Notes: generated by a model from the sequence alone, not told the origin. Positions 6,131-13,446 are shown, counted from the first letter of the stretch. The stretch is 14,527 nucleotides of DNA from Candidatus Kaiserbacteria bacterium (GCA_019247335.1 JAFAPB010000080.1:1-14527); one strand, 5' to 3'. Program-made: numbers and translations.

Positions 6131-7297
6131 TCACAGGCGGCGTTGTGCCTGTAAACGGCTTAACACCTCGGGAAAACTGTACGGACTCTCCGCGATGATC
6201 AGGATGTCGCGTGTCGGAAACGAATAATAGAGCTCGACATCGCCCGCATCGTCTTTGAGCGCGCGAACGTCATAGTTGCGCATGACGAGATCGCTGAACT
6301 GTCGCGTCGTCGGAATGCCGTCCGCTCCCGTCGTGAGCGACGGCACAGGCGTAAACAGCGGCGCGAGATCGGCATTCATCGTCGGCTCCCAATCGAGCAT
6401 CGCTTTGAACGCGTGATCGTATGAGGTGACCGGAATCACGAGGACCGGCGCGTTCTTGTCGACCGTGTGAATGCCCAAGAAAAATTGGTCCGAGAGCGCG
6501 CGCAGAAGTTCTTCAGGCGGGGATGCGCCGATCGCGGTCAAGAATTGCCGCAAGCTTGCTTCTTGTTCCGGTACGCCCGGCGTGGGATTCGCGCTCGGTA
6601 TAACGGGATCGATGCGCGTGATCGAGCCGAGCGTGCTGCCGACCGAATTTCGCATCTGTGCGAGCGACTGTCTGATCGCTTGCGGCGGTTGCGCCGTCAG
6701 CTCGAACGGCTGCGTCGTTTCTGCAAATACGATCGACGAGCTGGCGACCGGTCGATTCGTTTGTGCGGACTGCTGCGAAATGAAATACACGCCGGCGATC
6801 GCGCTGCCGCCAAGGAAAAGAAGGACGAGCGCCGAGAGGATGATGACGAGGCCGTGGCCGCTGCGCTTTTTTGGCACGGGTGCCTCGATTGGCTCTGGTC
6901 GCGGGCGTTCCTGTTCAAGCGCGGCGGCCCGGACGAGCGAGATCTTTTGGTCGCGTACGATGCCCTGGAGATCTTGCTTCAATGTGTGGACCGCAGCGAC
7001 ATGCTCGTCGTCCGAGGCGGCCGGTGCCGGCGGCGTTTCGGGACGCGCGATATGCTCCGTCTCTTCGCCGAACGCGGTGTCGTATTTCTTTGCTTCCGGC
7101 GCCGGCGACTCCGCTCCCCGTCGCTCGGGCAGCTTCACGCCTTCGAGTATCTTTGCGATATCGCTCTGGAGATCTGGTTGCGCGGCCGCATCAGAAGGCG
7201 AAGGCACGCCGCCCGATGCAGGCGGCGTGCCTTGAATACCCTCCCGCGGAGTTTCGTTAGTGTCGGGGCCCGCGCCTGTCTTCTCGTCGTCCGCCAT
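6131..7297 (-). CDS. Uncharacterised single-pass membrane protein downstream of pnp
   Basis: 388 residues from the chosen ATG. I do not recognise the family. Residues 1-145 are Pro/Ala/Glu-rich and probably disordered, with a helical patch near 42-62 (DIAKILEGVKLPERR). One transmembrane helix lies at about 148-174, preceded by PKKRSG, so the tail should be cytoplasmic and the C-terminal region of about 215 residues outside. The outer part has mixed strand and helix character, including LYYSFPTRDILIIAESPYS near the end. The start lies inside the pnp 3' end (41-nt overlap in another frame), so the two genes share a transcript. The ATG at 7297 has only a weak purine stretch upstream. A start at 7390 would overlap pnp further and adds a basic, pnp-antiframe-like segment, so it is less likely. 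Confidence 0.75.
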   Translation of the reverse strand: MADDEKTGAGPDTNETPREGIQGTPPASGGVPSPSDAAAQPDLQSDIAKILEGVKLPERRGAESPAPEAKKYDTAFGEETEHIARPETPPAPAASDDEHVAAVHTLKQDLQGIVRDQKISLVRAAALEQERPRPEPIEAPVPKKRSGHGLVIILSALVLLFLGGSAIAGVYFISQQSAQTNRPVASSSIVFAETTQPFELTAQPPQAIRQSLAQMRNSVGSTLGSITRIDPVIPSANPTPGVPEQEASLRQFLTAIGASPPEELLRALSDQFFLGIHTVDKNAPVLVIPVTSYDHAFKAMLDWEPTMNADLAPLFTPVPSLTTGADGIPTTRQFSDLVMRNYDVRALKDDAGDVELYYSFPTRDILIIAESPYSFPEVLSRLQAQRRL

Positions 7298-9446
7298 GAT
7301 GCTCGCCGCCCTGCGCCGGTGTGAGTCCTTTTTTCGCGGCCCATTCCGGATCAGCTGCTTTGATAGAGAGATTATAGCGTCCTTTCTCATCGATCTCTTT
7401 TAAGACGACAGGCACCACGTCGCCCAATTGCACCGCATCGGAAATTTTATTGATGCGAAACGGCGCGACCTCGGAGACGTGCACCAGCCCGTCGGTATTC
7501 GGTCCGATCTTCACGAACGCGCCGAAGTCCATCATGCGTACGACGGGTCCTTCGAAGCGGTCGCCCACCATGTATTCGCGCGTGAGGTCGACGATCTCTT
7601 TGAGCGCGGCTTCCGCTGCGCCCATCTTGCCCGTGATGAAGATCGTGCCGTCGTCTTCGATCGTGATGTCCTCGGCGCCGGTTTTTTCGCGGATACCGTT
7701 GATGGTCTTGCCGCCCGGGCCGATGACGAGTCCGATCTGGTCGACCTTGACCTGCGTCGTGAGGATCTTCGGAGCGCGCGGAGAAATATCCGGCCGCGGC
7801 GCGGCGATCTCCGATCTGATGACATCAAGAATTTGCATGCGCGCCTTTTTCGCTTGTGCGAAGGCTTCGGTGAGCACGTTGAGCGGCACGCCCTCTACTT
7901 TCACGTCCATCTGCACGGCGGTGACGCCGTCTTCTGTACCTGCGACTTTGAAATCCATATCCCCGTGGTGATCTTCCGGTCCTTGGATATCGGTGAGCAC
8001 TTTGTAGACGCCGGCTTTGGCGTCCGACATCATGCCCATCGCGATGCCAGCGACGGGGCGCGTGATCGGGACACCCGCATCCATGAGCGCGAGCGTGCCG
8101 GCGCAGACGGATGCCATCGACGTCGATCCGTTCGACGCAAGCGATTCGGCGACGATGCGGATCGTGTACGGGAAAACCTCTTTCTTGGGAAGTACCGGGC
8201 GAAGCGCCTTTTCGGCGAGCGCGCCGTGTCCGATCGCGCGGCGGTTCATGCCACCGACGCGTCCCGTCTCGCCGACGGAAAACGGCGGGAAGTTGTAGTG
8301 CAGCATGAATGCCTTCTTCGCTTCTTGGTACTCGATCGTATCGACGAGCTGCGCGTCGCCGGGACCGCCGAGCGTGAGCGCGCCGAGGACGTGAGTCGCG
8401 CCGCGGTAGAAGAGGCCCGCGCCATGCACGACCGGTGAGATTCCGCCGGCCTGCGCGAAGAGCGGACGGATCTCGTCGAGCTTTCTGCCGTCGGCGCGGC
8501 GGCCGTTCTTGATAGCTTCCTCGTGGATGTATTCGTCGATGCGCTCTTCGTAATACGAATCGAGCATGCCGGGGCGCGCGTCGGGCAATTTCTCCATCAC
8601 GGCTTTCATCCATTCGCTTTTGAGCGCGCCGATGTTCTTCTTGCCGAGATTACCGTCAGTCGTGCCGAAGACCGCGTTCTCTAGTTTCGGCTCGACGATC
8701 TCCGCGAAGGCAACCTTGATATCCTCCGAGACTTCCGGCGCCGCAAAAGGCAGTTTCTCGACGCCTTCCGCCGCGATAATCTCTCGCTGCCATGCCTGTA
8801 TCTTTTCGATCTCCTCGCTCGCTCGTACGAGTGCTTTTTCCAGCCTTTCTTCCGAGACCTCGCTCGCGCCGACTTCGATCATATTGATGAGTCCGTCTTT
8901 ACCGCAGGCAAGCAGATCCATACGCGACCCTTCCGCTTCGCGCTCTTTGTAGGTCGGATTGACGATGAATTCGCGTGCTTCGTCGAGCTCAAGGCGCACT
9001 GCGGAAACGGGCCCGTTCCACGGGATGTTCGAGGTCGCGATCGCGAGCGACGCCGCATTCACCGCGAGGACGTCGGTGTCGTAGTCTTCGATCGAAAGCA
9101 CGGTAACCATCACCTGCACGTCGCGCTTGATACCTTTCGGAAAAAGCGGCCGTATGGTGCGGTCGACGATGCGGCCCGAGAGCACGGCCTCTTCCGACGG
9201 GCGGCCTTCACGGCGCATGAAACGCGACCCGAGGATCGCGCCTGCCGCATAAAATTTCTCCTCGTACTCGACGGAGAGCGGGAAATAATCTTTGTCGGAC
9301 TCTTTCGAGCCGATAACAACGGTCGCGAGAACCGCGCTGTTGCCGTAGCGAAGCAGTACCGAACCGTTCGCCTGGTCCGCCCAATCATTAAACTCGGCGA
9401 CCATCTTCTGCCCCCCGATATCGAGGGAATATTCCTTCTTTTGCAT
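7257..9446 (-). CDS. pnp: Polyribonucleotide nucleotidyltransferase (PNPase)
   Basis: 729 residues, full length. PNPase is a trimeric 3'-5' exoribonuclease that uses phosphate to release nucleoside diphosphates, and can also add tails. It has an N-terminal RNase PH domain (about 10-150), a helical linker, and a second, catalytic RNase PH domain (about 320-555) with HYNFPPFSVGETG, GSTSMASVCAGTLALMDAG and the metal-binding Asp pair in EDHHGDMDFKVAGT. A KH domain (about 565-622, core GLVIGPGGKT) and an S1 domain (about 628-698, MMDFGAFVKI and GLVHVSEVA) follow. The tail after S1 is short, His/Arg-rich, and overlaps the next gene. It has its own promoter and a structured leader of about 75 nt. 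In many bacteria pnp follows rpsO directly; here gtrA and an NYN gene lie between them. Confidence 0.97.
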   Translation of the reverse strand: MQKKEYSLDIGGQKMVAEFNDWADQANGSVLLRYGNSAVLATVVIGSKESDKDYFPLSVEYEEKFYAAGAILGSRFMRREGRPSEEAVLSGRIVDRTIRPLFPKGIKRDVQVMVTVLSIEDYDTDVLAVNAASLAIATSNIPWNGPVSAVRLELDEAREFIVNPTYKEREAEGSRMDLLACGKDGLINMIEVGASEVSEERLEKALVRASEEIEKIQAWQREIIAAEGVEKLPFAAPEVSEDIKVAFAEIVEPKLENAVFGTTDGNLGKKNIGALKSEWMKAVMEKLPDARPGMLDSYYEERIDEYIHEEAIKNGRRADGRKLDEIRPLFAQAGGISPVVHGAGLFYRGATHVLGALTLGGPGDAQLVDTIEYQEAKKAFMLHYNFPPFSVGETGRVGGMNRRAIGHGALAEKALRPVLPKKEVFPYTIRIVAESLASNGSTSMASVCAGTLALMDAGVPITRPVAGIAMGMMSDAKAGVYKVLTDIQGPEDHHGDMDFKVAGTEDGVTAVQMDVKVEGVPLNVLTEAFAQAKKARMQILDVIRSEIAAPRPDISPRAPKILTTQVKVDQIGLVIGPGGKTINGIREKTGAEDITIEDDGTIFITGKMGAAEAALKEIVDLTREYMVGDRFEGPVVRMMDFGAFVKIGPNTDGLVHVSEVAPFRINKISDAVQLGDVVPVVLKEIDEKGRYNLSIKAADPEWAAKKGLTPAQGGEHHGGRREDRRGPRH

Positions 9447-9472
9447 GTCTCTAGTGACGACCGGATTTCAGC

Positions 9473-9488
9473 ATGAGCTTGCGCTCAT
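9473..9488 (-). promoter_or_regulatory. GNRA-type hairpin in the pnp leader
   Basis: On the - strand ATGAGC-GCAA-GCTCAT: a perfect 6-bp stem with a GCAA tetraloop, 26 nt before the pnp ATG. PNPase autoregulates through a leader stem-loop in E. coli. This hairpin is shorter, and a similar role is only an inference. It has no T-tract, so it is not a terminator. Confidence 0.5.
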
Positions 9489-9527
9489 TCTGCCTATCCG
9501 TCCGCCACGCTAGTTTCTAATGCGGGG

Positions 9528-9536
9528 ACTATACCA
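9528..9536 (-). promoter_or_regulatory. Extended -10 promoter of pnp
   Basis: On the - strand TGG TATAGT, with an expected start near 9521 and therefore a leader of about 75 nt. This contrasts with the leaderless arrangement at most other genes here. No clear -35 box is visible. Confidence 0.5.
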
Positions 9537-9554
9537 CAAACTTCATAAATCAGG

Positions 9555-9560
9555 TATGAA
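9555..9560 (+). promoter_or_regulatory. Weak -10 box of gtrA (possible leaderless start)
   Basis: TATGAA, then 7 nt, then the ATG at 9568. It keeps the spacing seen at other genes but lacks the TGn extension. It is divergent from the pnp promoter about 20 bases away. Confidence 0.3.
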
Positions 9561-9567
9561 TATATGA

Positions 9568-10005
9568 ATGCCGTCTCATCTCAACGAACCCTTCCTCCGA
9601 TTCGTGCGATACAACGTCGTCAACGTGATCACCTTCGCGCTCGATCTCGCGATCATTTTCATCCTCACCCAGTTTCTCCATGTCTTCTATCTCATCTCGG
9701 TCGTGATCGGATTTATCTGCGAGGTCGTCACGATGTTTCTCATCAACCGCAAGTGGACCTTCGGCAAAGACGTGGCGCTCACGCGCATGGGCTACACAGC
9801 GCTCGTCGCTTCCGTTTCGCTCATCATTATTACGACGATCACGTATGTTGGCGTGCATTTTTTCGATCTCTACTATCTGCTCGCGCGCCTCTTCGCGGGC
9901 GCATTCGCCGCGCTCTGGAGTTATTTCGGCGATTCGCACTTCACATTCAATGTGCCACCGCTTAGTTCGAGCGCACCGGAAATCGAGACAAATCGCGCAT
10001 TATGA
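9568..10005 (+). CDS. GtrA family membrane protein
   Basis: 145 residues with four predicted transmembrane helices (about 18-36, 41-60, 75-95 and 100-121). The GtrA signatures are present: FLINRKWTFG (57-66) after helix 2 and GDSHFTFNV (121-129) after helix 4. Members are thought to help move polyprenyl-linked sugars across the membrane for glycan or teichoic acid modification. No glycosyltransferase partner is adjacent, so the substrate is unknown. ATG 9568 has no Shine-Dalgarno site; an out-of-frame ATG at 9564 is not used. The short C-terminal tail is polar. The gene ends at a strong terminator shared with a convergent neighbour. Confidence 0.88.
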   Translation: MPSHLNEPFLRFVRYNVVNVITFALDLAIIFILTQFLHVFYLISVVIGFICEVVTMFLINRKWTFGKDVALTRMGYTALVASVSLIIITTITYVGVHFFDLYYLLARLFAGAFAALWSYFGDSHFTFNVPPLSSSAPEIETNRAL

Positions 10006-10010
10006 CCGAA

Positions 10011-10045
10011 GCGGCCGACTTTTCAGTCGGCCGCATTCTTTTATT
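10011..10045 (+). terminator. Rho-independent terminator of gtrA
   Basis: Perfect 10-bp stem GCGGCCGACT / AGTCGGCCGC with a TTTC loop, then ATTCTTTTATT. The T-tract favours + strand transcription. The same hairpin may weakly stop the convergent NYN transcript, which has no better candidate. Confidence 0.88.
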
Positions 10046-10655
10046 CAACCCCAGTGATCTTGCCGATCTCCTTTATTTCGTTCTGGACGTCTTTGTCCGA
10101 CGTATCTTCGGGCGAGGCCATACGACCGCGGCGGATACCGCCGCCGCGATAGTTGAGGAGGTAACGCTTGGGCTCACTGTCGAGATCGAGAAAATGATCA
10201 GCCGCTTCCTTGAGGCGCCCGGAAGTGGAGCGGCCGAAAGAGGCCACTTCTACCTGGCAGCCGCCGTGGACCTTGAGGTATTCGACGAGCGGGACGAAGT
10301 CGCCGTCGCCCGTGAAAAGGATGACGGTGTCAAGCTTCGGCGACATGGTGATCGCATCGACTGCCATGCCGACGTCCCAGTCGGCCTTTTTGGCGCCGCC
10401 GAAGAAGACCTGGAGGTCTTTTGTGCGCGTTTCGATGCCGATCTTCGCGAGCGCTTCGAAAAAGCTCTTCTCTTCCTGTGTCTCCGTCGTCACGACGTAC
10501 GCGCGGGCGCGGATCAAGCGTCGTCCGGCGACCGAGTCTTTCAAGACGTTGCCGAAATTCACGCGCGCGTGATAGAGATTCTTCGCGCTGTGATAGAGAT
10601 TCTGCGTGTCGATGAAAACGCCGACACGCTGCTCCGGATGTTTAATGATTGCCAT
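10041..10655 (-). CDS. NYN domain (LabA/DUF88) putative ribonuclease
   Basis: 204 residues; the PIN-like NYN domain fills about 9-160. Acidic residues in the expected places suggest a metal-dependent RNase site: D16 in FIDTQNLY, D94 and D100 in DWDVGMAVD, and D117/D119 in FTGDGDF. The tail (about 165-204) is a basic RGGGIRRGR patch followed by an acidic stretch, which may contact RNA. Related proteins are often tied to RNA processing, but the substrate here is unknown. It is a lone gene convergent with gtrA. There is no Shine-Dalgarno; the leader is very AT-rich, with a possible -10 (TAAGAT) ending 7 nt before the ATG. Confidence 0.87.
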   Translation of the reverse strand: MAIIKHPEQRVGVFIDTQNLYHSAKNLYHARVNFGNVLKDSVAGRRLIRARAYVVTTETQEEKSFFEALAKIGIETRTKDLQVFFGGAKKADWDVGMAVDAITMSPKLDTVILFTGDGDFVPLVEYLKVHGGCQVEVASFGRSTSGRLKEAADHFLDLDSEPKRYLLNYRGGGIRRGRMASPEDTSDKDVQNEIKEIGKITGVE

Positions 10656-10662
10656 AAAAATA

Positions 10663-10668
10663 ATCTTA
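10663..10668 (-). promoter_or_regulatory. Candidate -10 box of the NYN gene (leaderless type)
   Basis: On the - strand TAAGAT, then 7 nt, then the ATG at 10655. The hexamer is weak and has no TGn, but the spacing fits the pattern at other genes here. Confidence 0.35.
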
Positions 10669-10695
10669 CTACCGGTCCGCAGTACCGGCCTGTAT

Positions 10696-10722
10696 AAAAA
10701 ATTTCGATCCTCTGCGGAGGAT
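10696..10722 (-). terminator. Rho-independent terminator of rpsO
   Basis: On the - strand ATCCTC-CGCA-GAGGAT (6-bp stem, 4-nt loop) followed by CGAAATTTTTT. It lies about 20 nt after the rpsO stop. Confidence 0.8.
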
Positions 10723-10743
10723 TATAGCTGACGAAACGGCGGA

Positions 10744-11010
10744 CTACTTTTTGAGCCCGAGCTTTTTGACGAGCGAGCCGTAGAGACGTTTGTTGGTCTC
10801 TTCGAGATACTTCAAATGGCGGCGGCGATCCGCGACGAGGCCGAGAAGCCCGCGGCGCGAGTGCTTATCCTTGTTATTTTTTGAAAGATGCGCCGAAAGT
10901 TCCTCGATGCGGCGCGTCAAAATCGCGACCTGCACCTCGGGCGAGCCCGTATCATTGTCGTGACGGGCTGCTTTCGAGATCTCGTTTGCCTTCTTCCGCT
11001 TCGTGAGCAT
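10744..11010 (-). CDS. rpsO: 30S ribosomal protein S15
   Basis: 88 residues, the standard S15 size. It binds the 16S rRNA central domain early in small-subunit assembly and forms a bridge to the large subunit. Family motifs visible are DTGSPEVQVA (20-29), the HLSKNNKDKHSRRGLL region (about 41-56) and the RRRHLKYLEE helix. ATG 11010 gives the canonical MLTKRKK-type N-terminus; an in-frame ATG at 11046 would add 12 residues encoded by the promoter. It has its own promoter and terminator and is separated from pnp by two genes. Confidence 0.97.
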   Translation of the reverse strand: MLTKRKKANEISKAARHDNDTGSPEVQVAILTRRIEELSAHLSKNNKDKHSRRGLLGLVADRRRHLKYLEETNKRLYGSLVKKLGLKK

Positions 11011-11017
11011 TGCCAGG

Positions 11018-11046
11018 ATATTAGCATATTTCCTGGGCTTTTGCAA
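11018..11046 (-). promoter_or_regulatory. Promoter of rpsO (-35 plus extended -10, leaderless)
   Basis: On the - strand TTGCAA (11041-11046), a 17-nt spacer ending in TGC, TAATAT (11018-11023), then 7 nt to the ATG at 11010. No Shine-Dalgarno site is present. Confidence 0.6.
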
Positions 11047-11062
11047 GGTCGGCCGAAACGAA

Positions 11063-11088
11063 GCGGCGGCGCTTGGAGGCGCCGCCGC
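11063..11088 (-). terminator. Hairpin terminator of the FKBP gene
   Basis: Perfect 10-bp stem GCGGCGGCGC / GCGCCGCCGC with a 6-nt loop, 23 nt after the FKBP stop. The following - strand T-tract (TTCGTTTCGG) is weak, so some read-through to rpsO is possible. Confidence 0.7.
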
Positions 11089-11111
11089 AAGACAATAGAA
11101 CCGTAAAATGT

Positions 11112-11618
11112 CTACTTTTTGGTCGTCGTCGCAGCCACTTTGACGAGCTTCACGTCGAAGATGATGGTGGAATTCGCCGGGATCACCACCTTGCCGTTCG
11201 CGTCCTTCACTTCGTTCGCGCCATACCCAAGTGACGGCGGGATCGCCATGATGCGCTCGCCACCTTCTTTCATGCCGTTGACGCCGATCTGGAATCCCGG
11301 AATGGGAGATCCCTGCGCGGTCGAGCCAAGTACGAAGGTGTACGGCGTATTGCCATGCGCTGCCGAGGAATCAAAGGTGGTGCCGTCCTGGAGCTGACCG
11401 ACGTAGAGCACCGAGACCTCATCTCCGGGCTGCGCCTGCGTGCCGGTGCCGACGGATACCTCCTGCGCCTGCACCTGTGTGGTGCTTGCGGTGCCGCTCT
11501 GCGGCGTCGTGGTCGCCTGCGTATTGGCAGCTGAATTATTGCTCATAGATTTATAGATAAGGAAGCCGCCGACGAGGACGACGAGAATGCCTACGATCCA
11601 AATAACAGTTTTATTCAT
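11112..11618 (-). CDS. Membrane-anchored FKBP-type peptidyl-prolyl isomerase
   Basis: 168 residues. A single N-terminal transmembrane anchor (about 5-22) and a Thr/Ala/Gln-rich linker (about 27-52) lead to one FKBP domain (about 53-162). Pocket residues match the family: Y72, F82-D83 in TFDSS, F95, IPGF (106-109, Phe where FKBP12 has Trp), Y132 in LGYG, and F154 in the terminal strand. It should catalyse proline isomerisation on the outer face of the membrane to help fold secreted proteins. ATG 11618 is preferred to the in-frame ATG at 11627: that earlier ATG is formed by the last bases of the TATAAT box itself and would lie before the transcript start. Confidence 0.92.
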   Translation of the reverse strand: MNKTVIWIVGILVVLVGGFLIYKSMSNNSAANTQATTTPQSGTASTTQVQAQEVSVGTGTQAQPGDEVSVLYVGQLQDGTTFDSSAAHGNTPYTFVLGSTAQGSPIPGFQIGVNGMKEGGERIMAIPPSLGYGANEVKDANGKVVIPANSTIIFDVKLVKVAATTTKK

Positions 11619-11625
11619 GCGGACC

Positions 11626-11634
11626 ATTATAGCA
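11626..11634 (-). promoter_or_regulatory. Extended -10 promoter of the FKBP gene (leaderless)
   Basis: On the - strand TGC TATAAT, a perfect extended -10 consensus, then 7 nt to the ATG at 11618. It is the cleanest example of the pattern in this window. Confidence 0.65.
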
Positions 11635-11684
11635 GCGTTTCAAGCGGCGCAAGTGCGCGCTGTGGCGGATGCATGCAGGAAGCG

Positions 11685-11690
11685 TAGAAT
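11685..11690 (+). promoter_or_regulatory. -10 box of rarA (leaderless type)
   Basis: TAGAAT, then 6 nt, then the ATG at 11697. There is no TGn and no clear -35. No Shine-Dalgarno site is at a usable distance. Confidence 0.45.
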
Positions 11691-11696
11691 CGCTTC

Positions 11697-12842
11697 ATGG
11701 AACCCCTCGCCTCGCTCATCCGTCCCAAAACACTCGATGAATTCGTCGGTCAGGAGCACCTGACAGGCAAAGGCAAACCCTTGCGCGTTGCGATCGAAAA
11801 GAAAGAACTCTTCTCCTTTATCCTCTGGGGTCCGCCGGGCAGCGGCAAGACGACACTCGCGCGTATTTATGCCAACGCGCTCGATGCGGAGTTCCACGAA
11901 CTCTCCGCTGTCGAAGCGGGCAAAGAGGATATACGGAAAGTGATACCGAAGCGCGGGACGCTCGCGTTTAACAAGCCGGTCATTCTTTTCGTCGATGAGA
12001 TCCATCGATTCAACAAAGCGCAGCAGGATTTTCTTCTGCCGTTCGTCGAGCGTGGCGATATCACGCTGATCGGTGCGACGACCGAGAATCCGAGCTTTGA
12101 GGTCATTTCGCCGCTTCTCTCCCGCGCTCGTGTGTTCGTGCTCAACGAGCATACGCCGATCGAAATGGACAAAATTCTGAAGCGCACGAAAATAAAAATG
12201 CCGAAAGAAGCGAAGGACTGGCTCGTGCAAATGGCCTCGGGCGACGCGCGCCAAGCGATCACCGCGCTCGAGACGGCCGAGCGGCTTTACGGCAAGATCA
12301 CGGTCGAGACGCTCAAAGAAGCGATCCAGTCGAAACATTTGCGTTATGACAAAAAAGGCGAAGAGCACTACAACACCATCTCCGCATTCATAAAATCGAT
12401 GCGCGCCGGGCAGCCCGACGCCGCGCTCTATTACCTGGCCCGCATGGTGGACGCCGGCGAAGATCCGAAATTTATCGCGCGCCGCATGGTGGTTTTCGCG
12501 AGCGAAGATGTCGGGCTCGCGCAGCCAACCGCGCTCGTCGTCGCTAACGCCGTCTTCGAAGCAGTCAACAAGATCGGCTATCCGGAAGCGACTATCAATC
12601 TCGCGCACGGCGCCGCGTACCTCGCGCTCTGCAAAAAAGATCGCCGCGCGTACGAGGGTGTTTTCGAAGCACTCGATGACGTAAAAAAATACGGCAACCT
12701 TCCGATCCCGATGCGCGTGCGCAACGCGCCGACGAAGCTGATGAAAGAACTCGGCTACCACAAGGGATACAAAATGTATGACAAAGAGTCATACCTGCCG
12801 GACGAGCTCAAGAAAAAGAAATATTTAGAGGATGAAAAATAG
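11697..12842 (+). CDS. rarA: Replication-associated recombination protein A (RarA/MgsA) AAA+ ATPase
   Basis: 381 residues, slightly shorter than E. coli RarA (447). It begins with the RarA-type LASLIRPKTLDEFVGQEHL. The AAA+ core has Walker A GPPGSGKT (45-52), Walker B with DEIH (100-103), sensor 1 GATTENPS (126-133) and an SRAR motif (142-145) that probably supplies the arginine finger. The C-terminal half holds the tetramerisation region with DAALYYLARMVDAGEDPKFIARRMVVFASEDVG and the end motif LGYHKGYKMY. RarA acts at stalled forks with SSB and RecA and is related to clamp-loader subunits. It is a single-gene unit, divergent from the FKBP gene. Its last codons carry the T-tract of the neighbour's terminator on the other strand. 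Confidence 0.95.
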   Translation: MEPLASLIRPKTLDEFVGQEHLTGKGKPLRVAIEKKELFSFILWGPPGSGKTTLARIYANALDAEFHELSAVEAGKEDIRKVIPKRGTLAFNKPVILFVDEIHRFNKAQQDFLLPFVERGDITLIGATTENPSFEVISPLLSRARVFVLNEHTPIEMDKILKRTKIKMPKEAKDWLVQMASGDARQAITALETAERLYGKITVETLKEAIQSKHLRYDKKGEEHYNTISAFIKSMRAGQPDAALYYLARMVDAGEDPKFIARRMVVFASEDVGLAQPTALVVANAVFEAVNKIGYPEATINLAHGAAYLALCKKDRRAYEGVFEALDDVKKYGNLPIPMRVRNAPTKLMKELGYHKGYKMYDKESYLPDELKKKKYLEDEK

Positions 12843-12872
12843 TCGCGGCGCGCGAGGAATCCCGCGCGCCGC
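12835..12872 (-). terminator. Terminator of the - strand membrane protein gene
   Basis: 10-bp stem GCGGCGCGCG / CGCGCGCCGC (12845-12872, 8-nt loop), with a TATTTTT tract on the - strand 4 nt beyond it. The T-tract overlaps the end of rarA. The + strand has no T-tract here, but the hairpin may also stabilise the rarA 3' end. Confidence 0.75.
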
Positions 12873-12886
12873 CGAAATCGCCGCCG

Positions 12887-13435
12887 CTAGTAGCGAATTG
12901 GCACCGGTTCGTTCCAGGTCGACACGACGAACCGGTAGAACAGATGCTGTAGCACGAAGGCGAACGCCGCGAAACTCCATTTGAGCCCGGCAGTTTCTGC
13001 CAGCGCGATAGCGAGCGGGACCCACGGCCCGATAACGATCAGCCGTGCGATCCACGGACTGTGGCCTTCGGTCCAGCGGTCTTCGTCCACCTCTGCTGCA
13101 TCGTGAAGCAGCATCGCGTTGAGTAGCGGCAGAATGATCGCGATTGCCCAGACGACGCCGTTGGTCTCGCCCGAAGAGACACTCACCAATGTCGCGGCCA
13201 CGCACGATGTGCCGCTCGCGATCACGATGACGCCGTCGGTGAATCTTCGGCGGAAGATGACGATGATGCCGCAGACCGCGAATATGATCCCGACGATCAG
13301 CATATTGCGCAAGAAAGTCTCGCTCTCAACATGCAGTGAGCTCATCGCGACGTAGGCGATCGCGGCGAGGATTTGGAATGCAGTATGCGCGTTGTAGCAG
13401 CGCGCATGGTCTTCGCGTTCAGAACCCTTGAGCAT
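12887..13435 (-). CDS. Polytopic membrane protein of unknown function
   Basis: 182 residues with about six hydrophobic segments (near 17-33, 42-60, 66-83, 91-108, 128-146 and 150-170). A charged loop, DAAEVDEDRWTEGH (about 111-124), separates the last two. I do not recognise the family and see no catalytic motif. ATG 13435 is chosen because AGGGGA lies 5 nt before it, with a TTGACA-N17-GTGAAT promoter about 40-70 nt upstream. The in-frame ATG at 13489 would add 18 residues but lies between the -35 and -10 boxes. The strong Shine-Dalgarno and classical promoter set it apart from most neighbours and could mark a transferred gene (weak inference). Confidence 0.7.
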   Translation of the reverse strand: MLKGSEREDHARCYNAHTAFQILAAIAYVAMSSLHVESETFLRNMLIVGIIFAVCGIIVIFRRRFTDGVIVIASGTSCVAATLVSVSSGETNGVVWAIAIILPLLNAMLLHDAAEVDEDRWTEGHSPWIARLIVIGPWVPLAIALAETAGLKWSFAAFAFVLQHLFYRFVVSTWNEPVPIRY

Positions 13436-13440
13436 GACGT

Positions 13441-13446
13441 TCCCCT
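13441..13446 (-). promoter_or_regulatory. Shine-Dalgarno site AGGGGA deciding the start at 13435
   Basis: AGGGGA on the - strand, 5 nt before ATG 13435. It is one of only two convincing ribosome-binding sites in the window. Confidence 0.6.

Noticed and set aside
7428..8438. Long + strand frames opposite pnp.
   Set aside because: Asp/Arg/His-rich shadow translation of a strongly codon-biased gene; pnp on the - strand has complete domains.
11640..12761. A 373-codon - strand frame opposite rarA.
   Set aside because: Antisense shadow of a well-conserved AAA+ gene; low-complexity Arg/Glu/Phe composition and no start signals.
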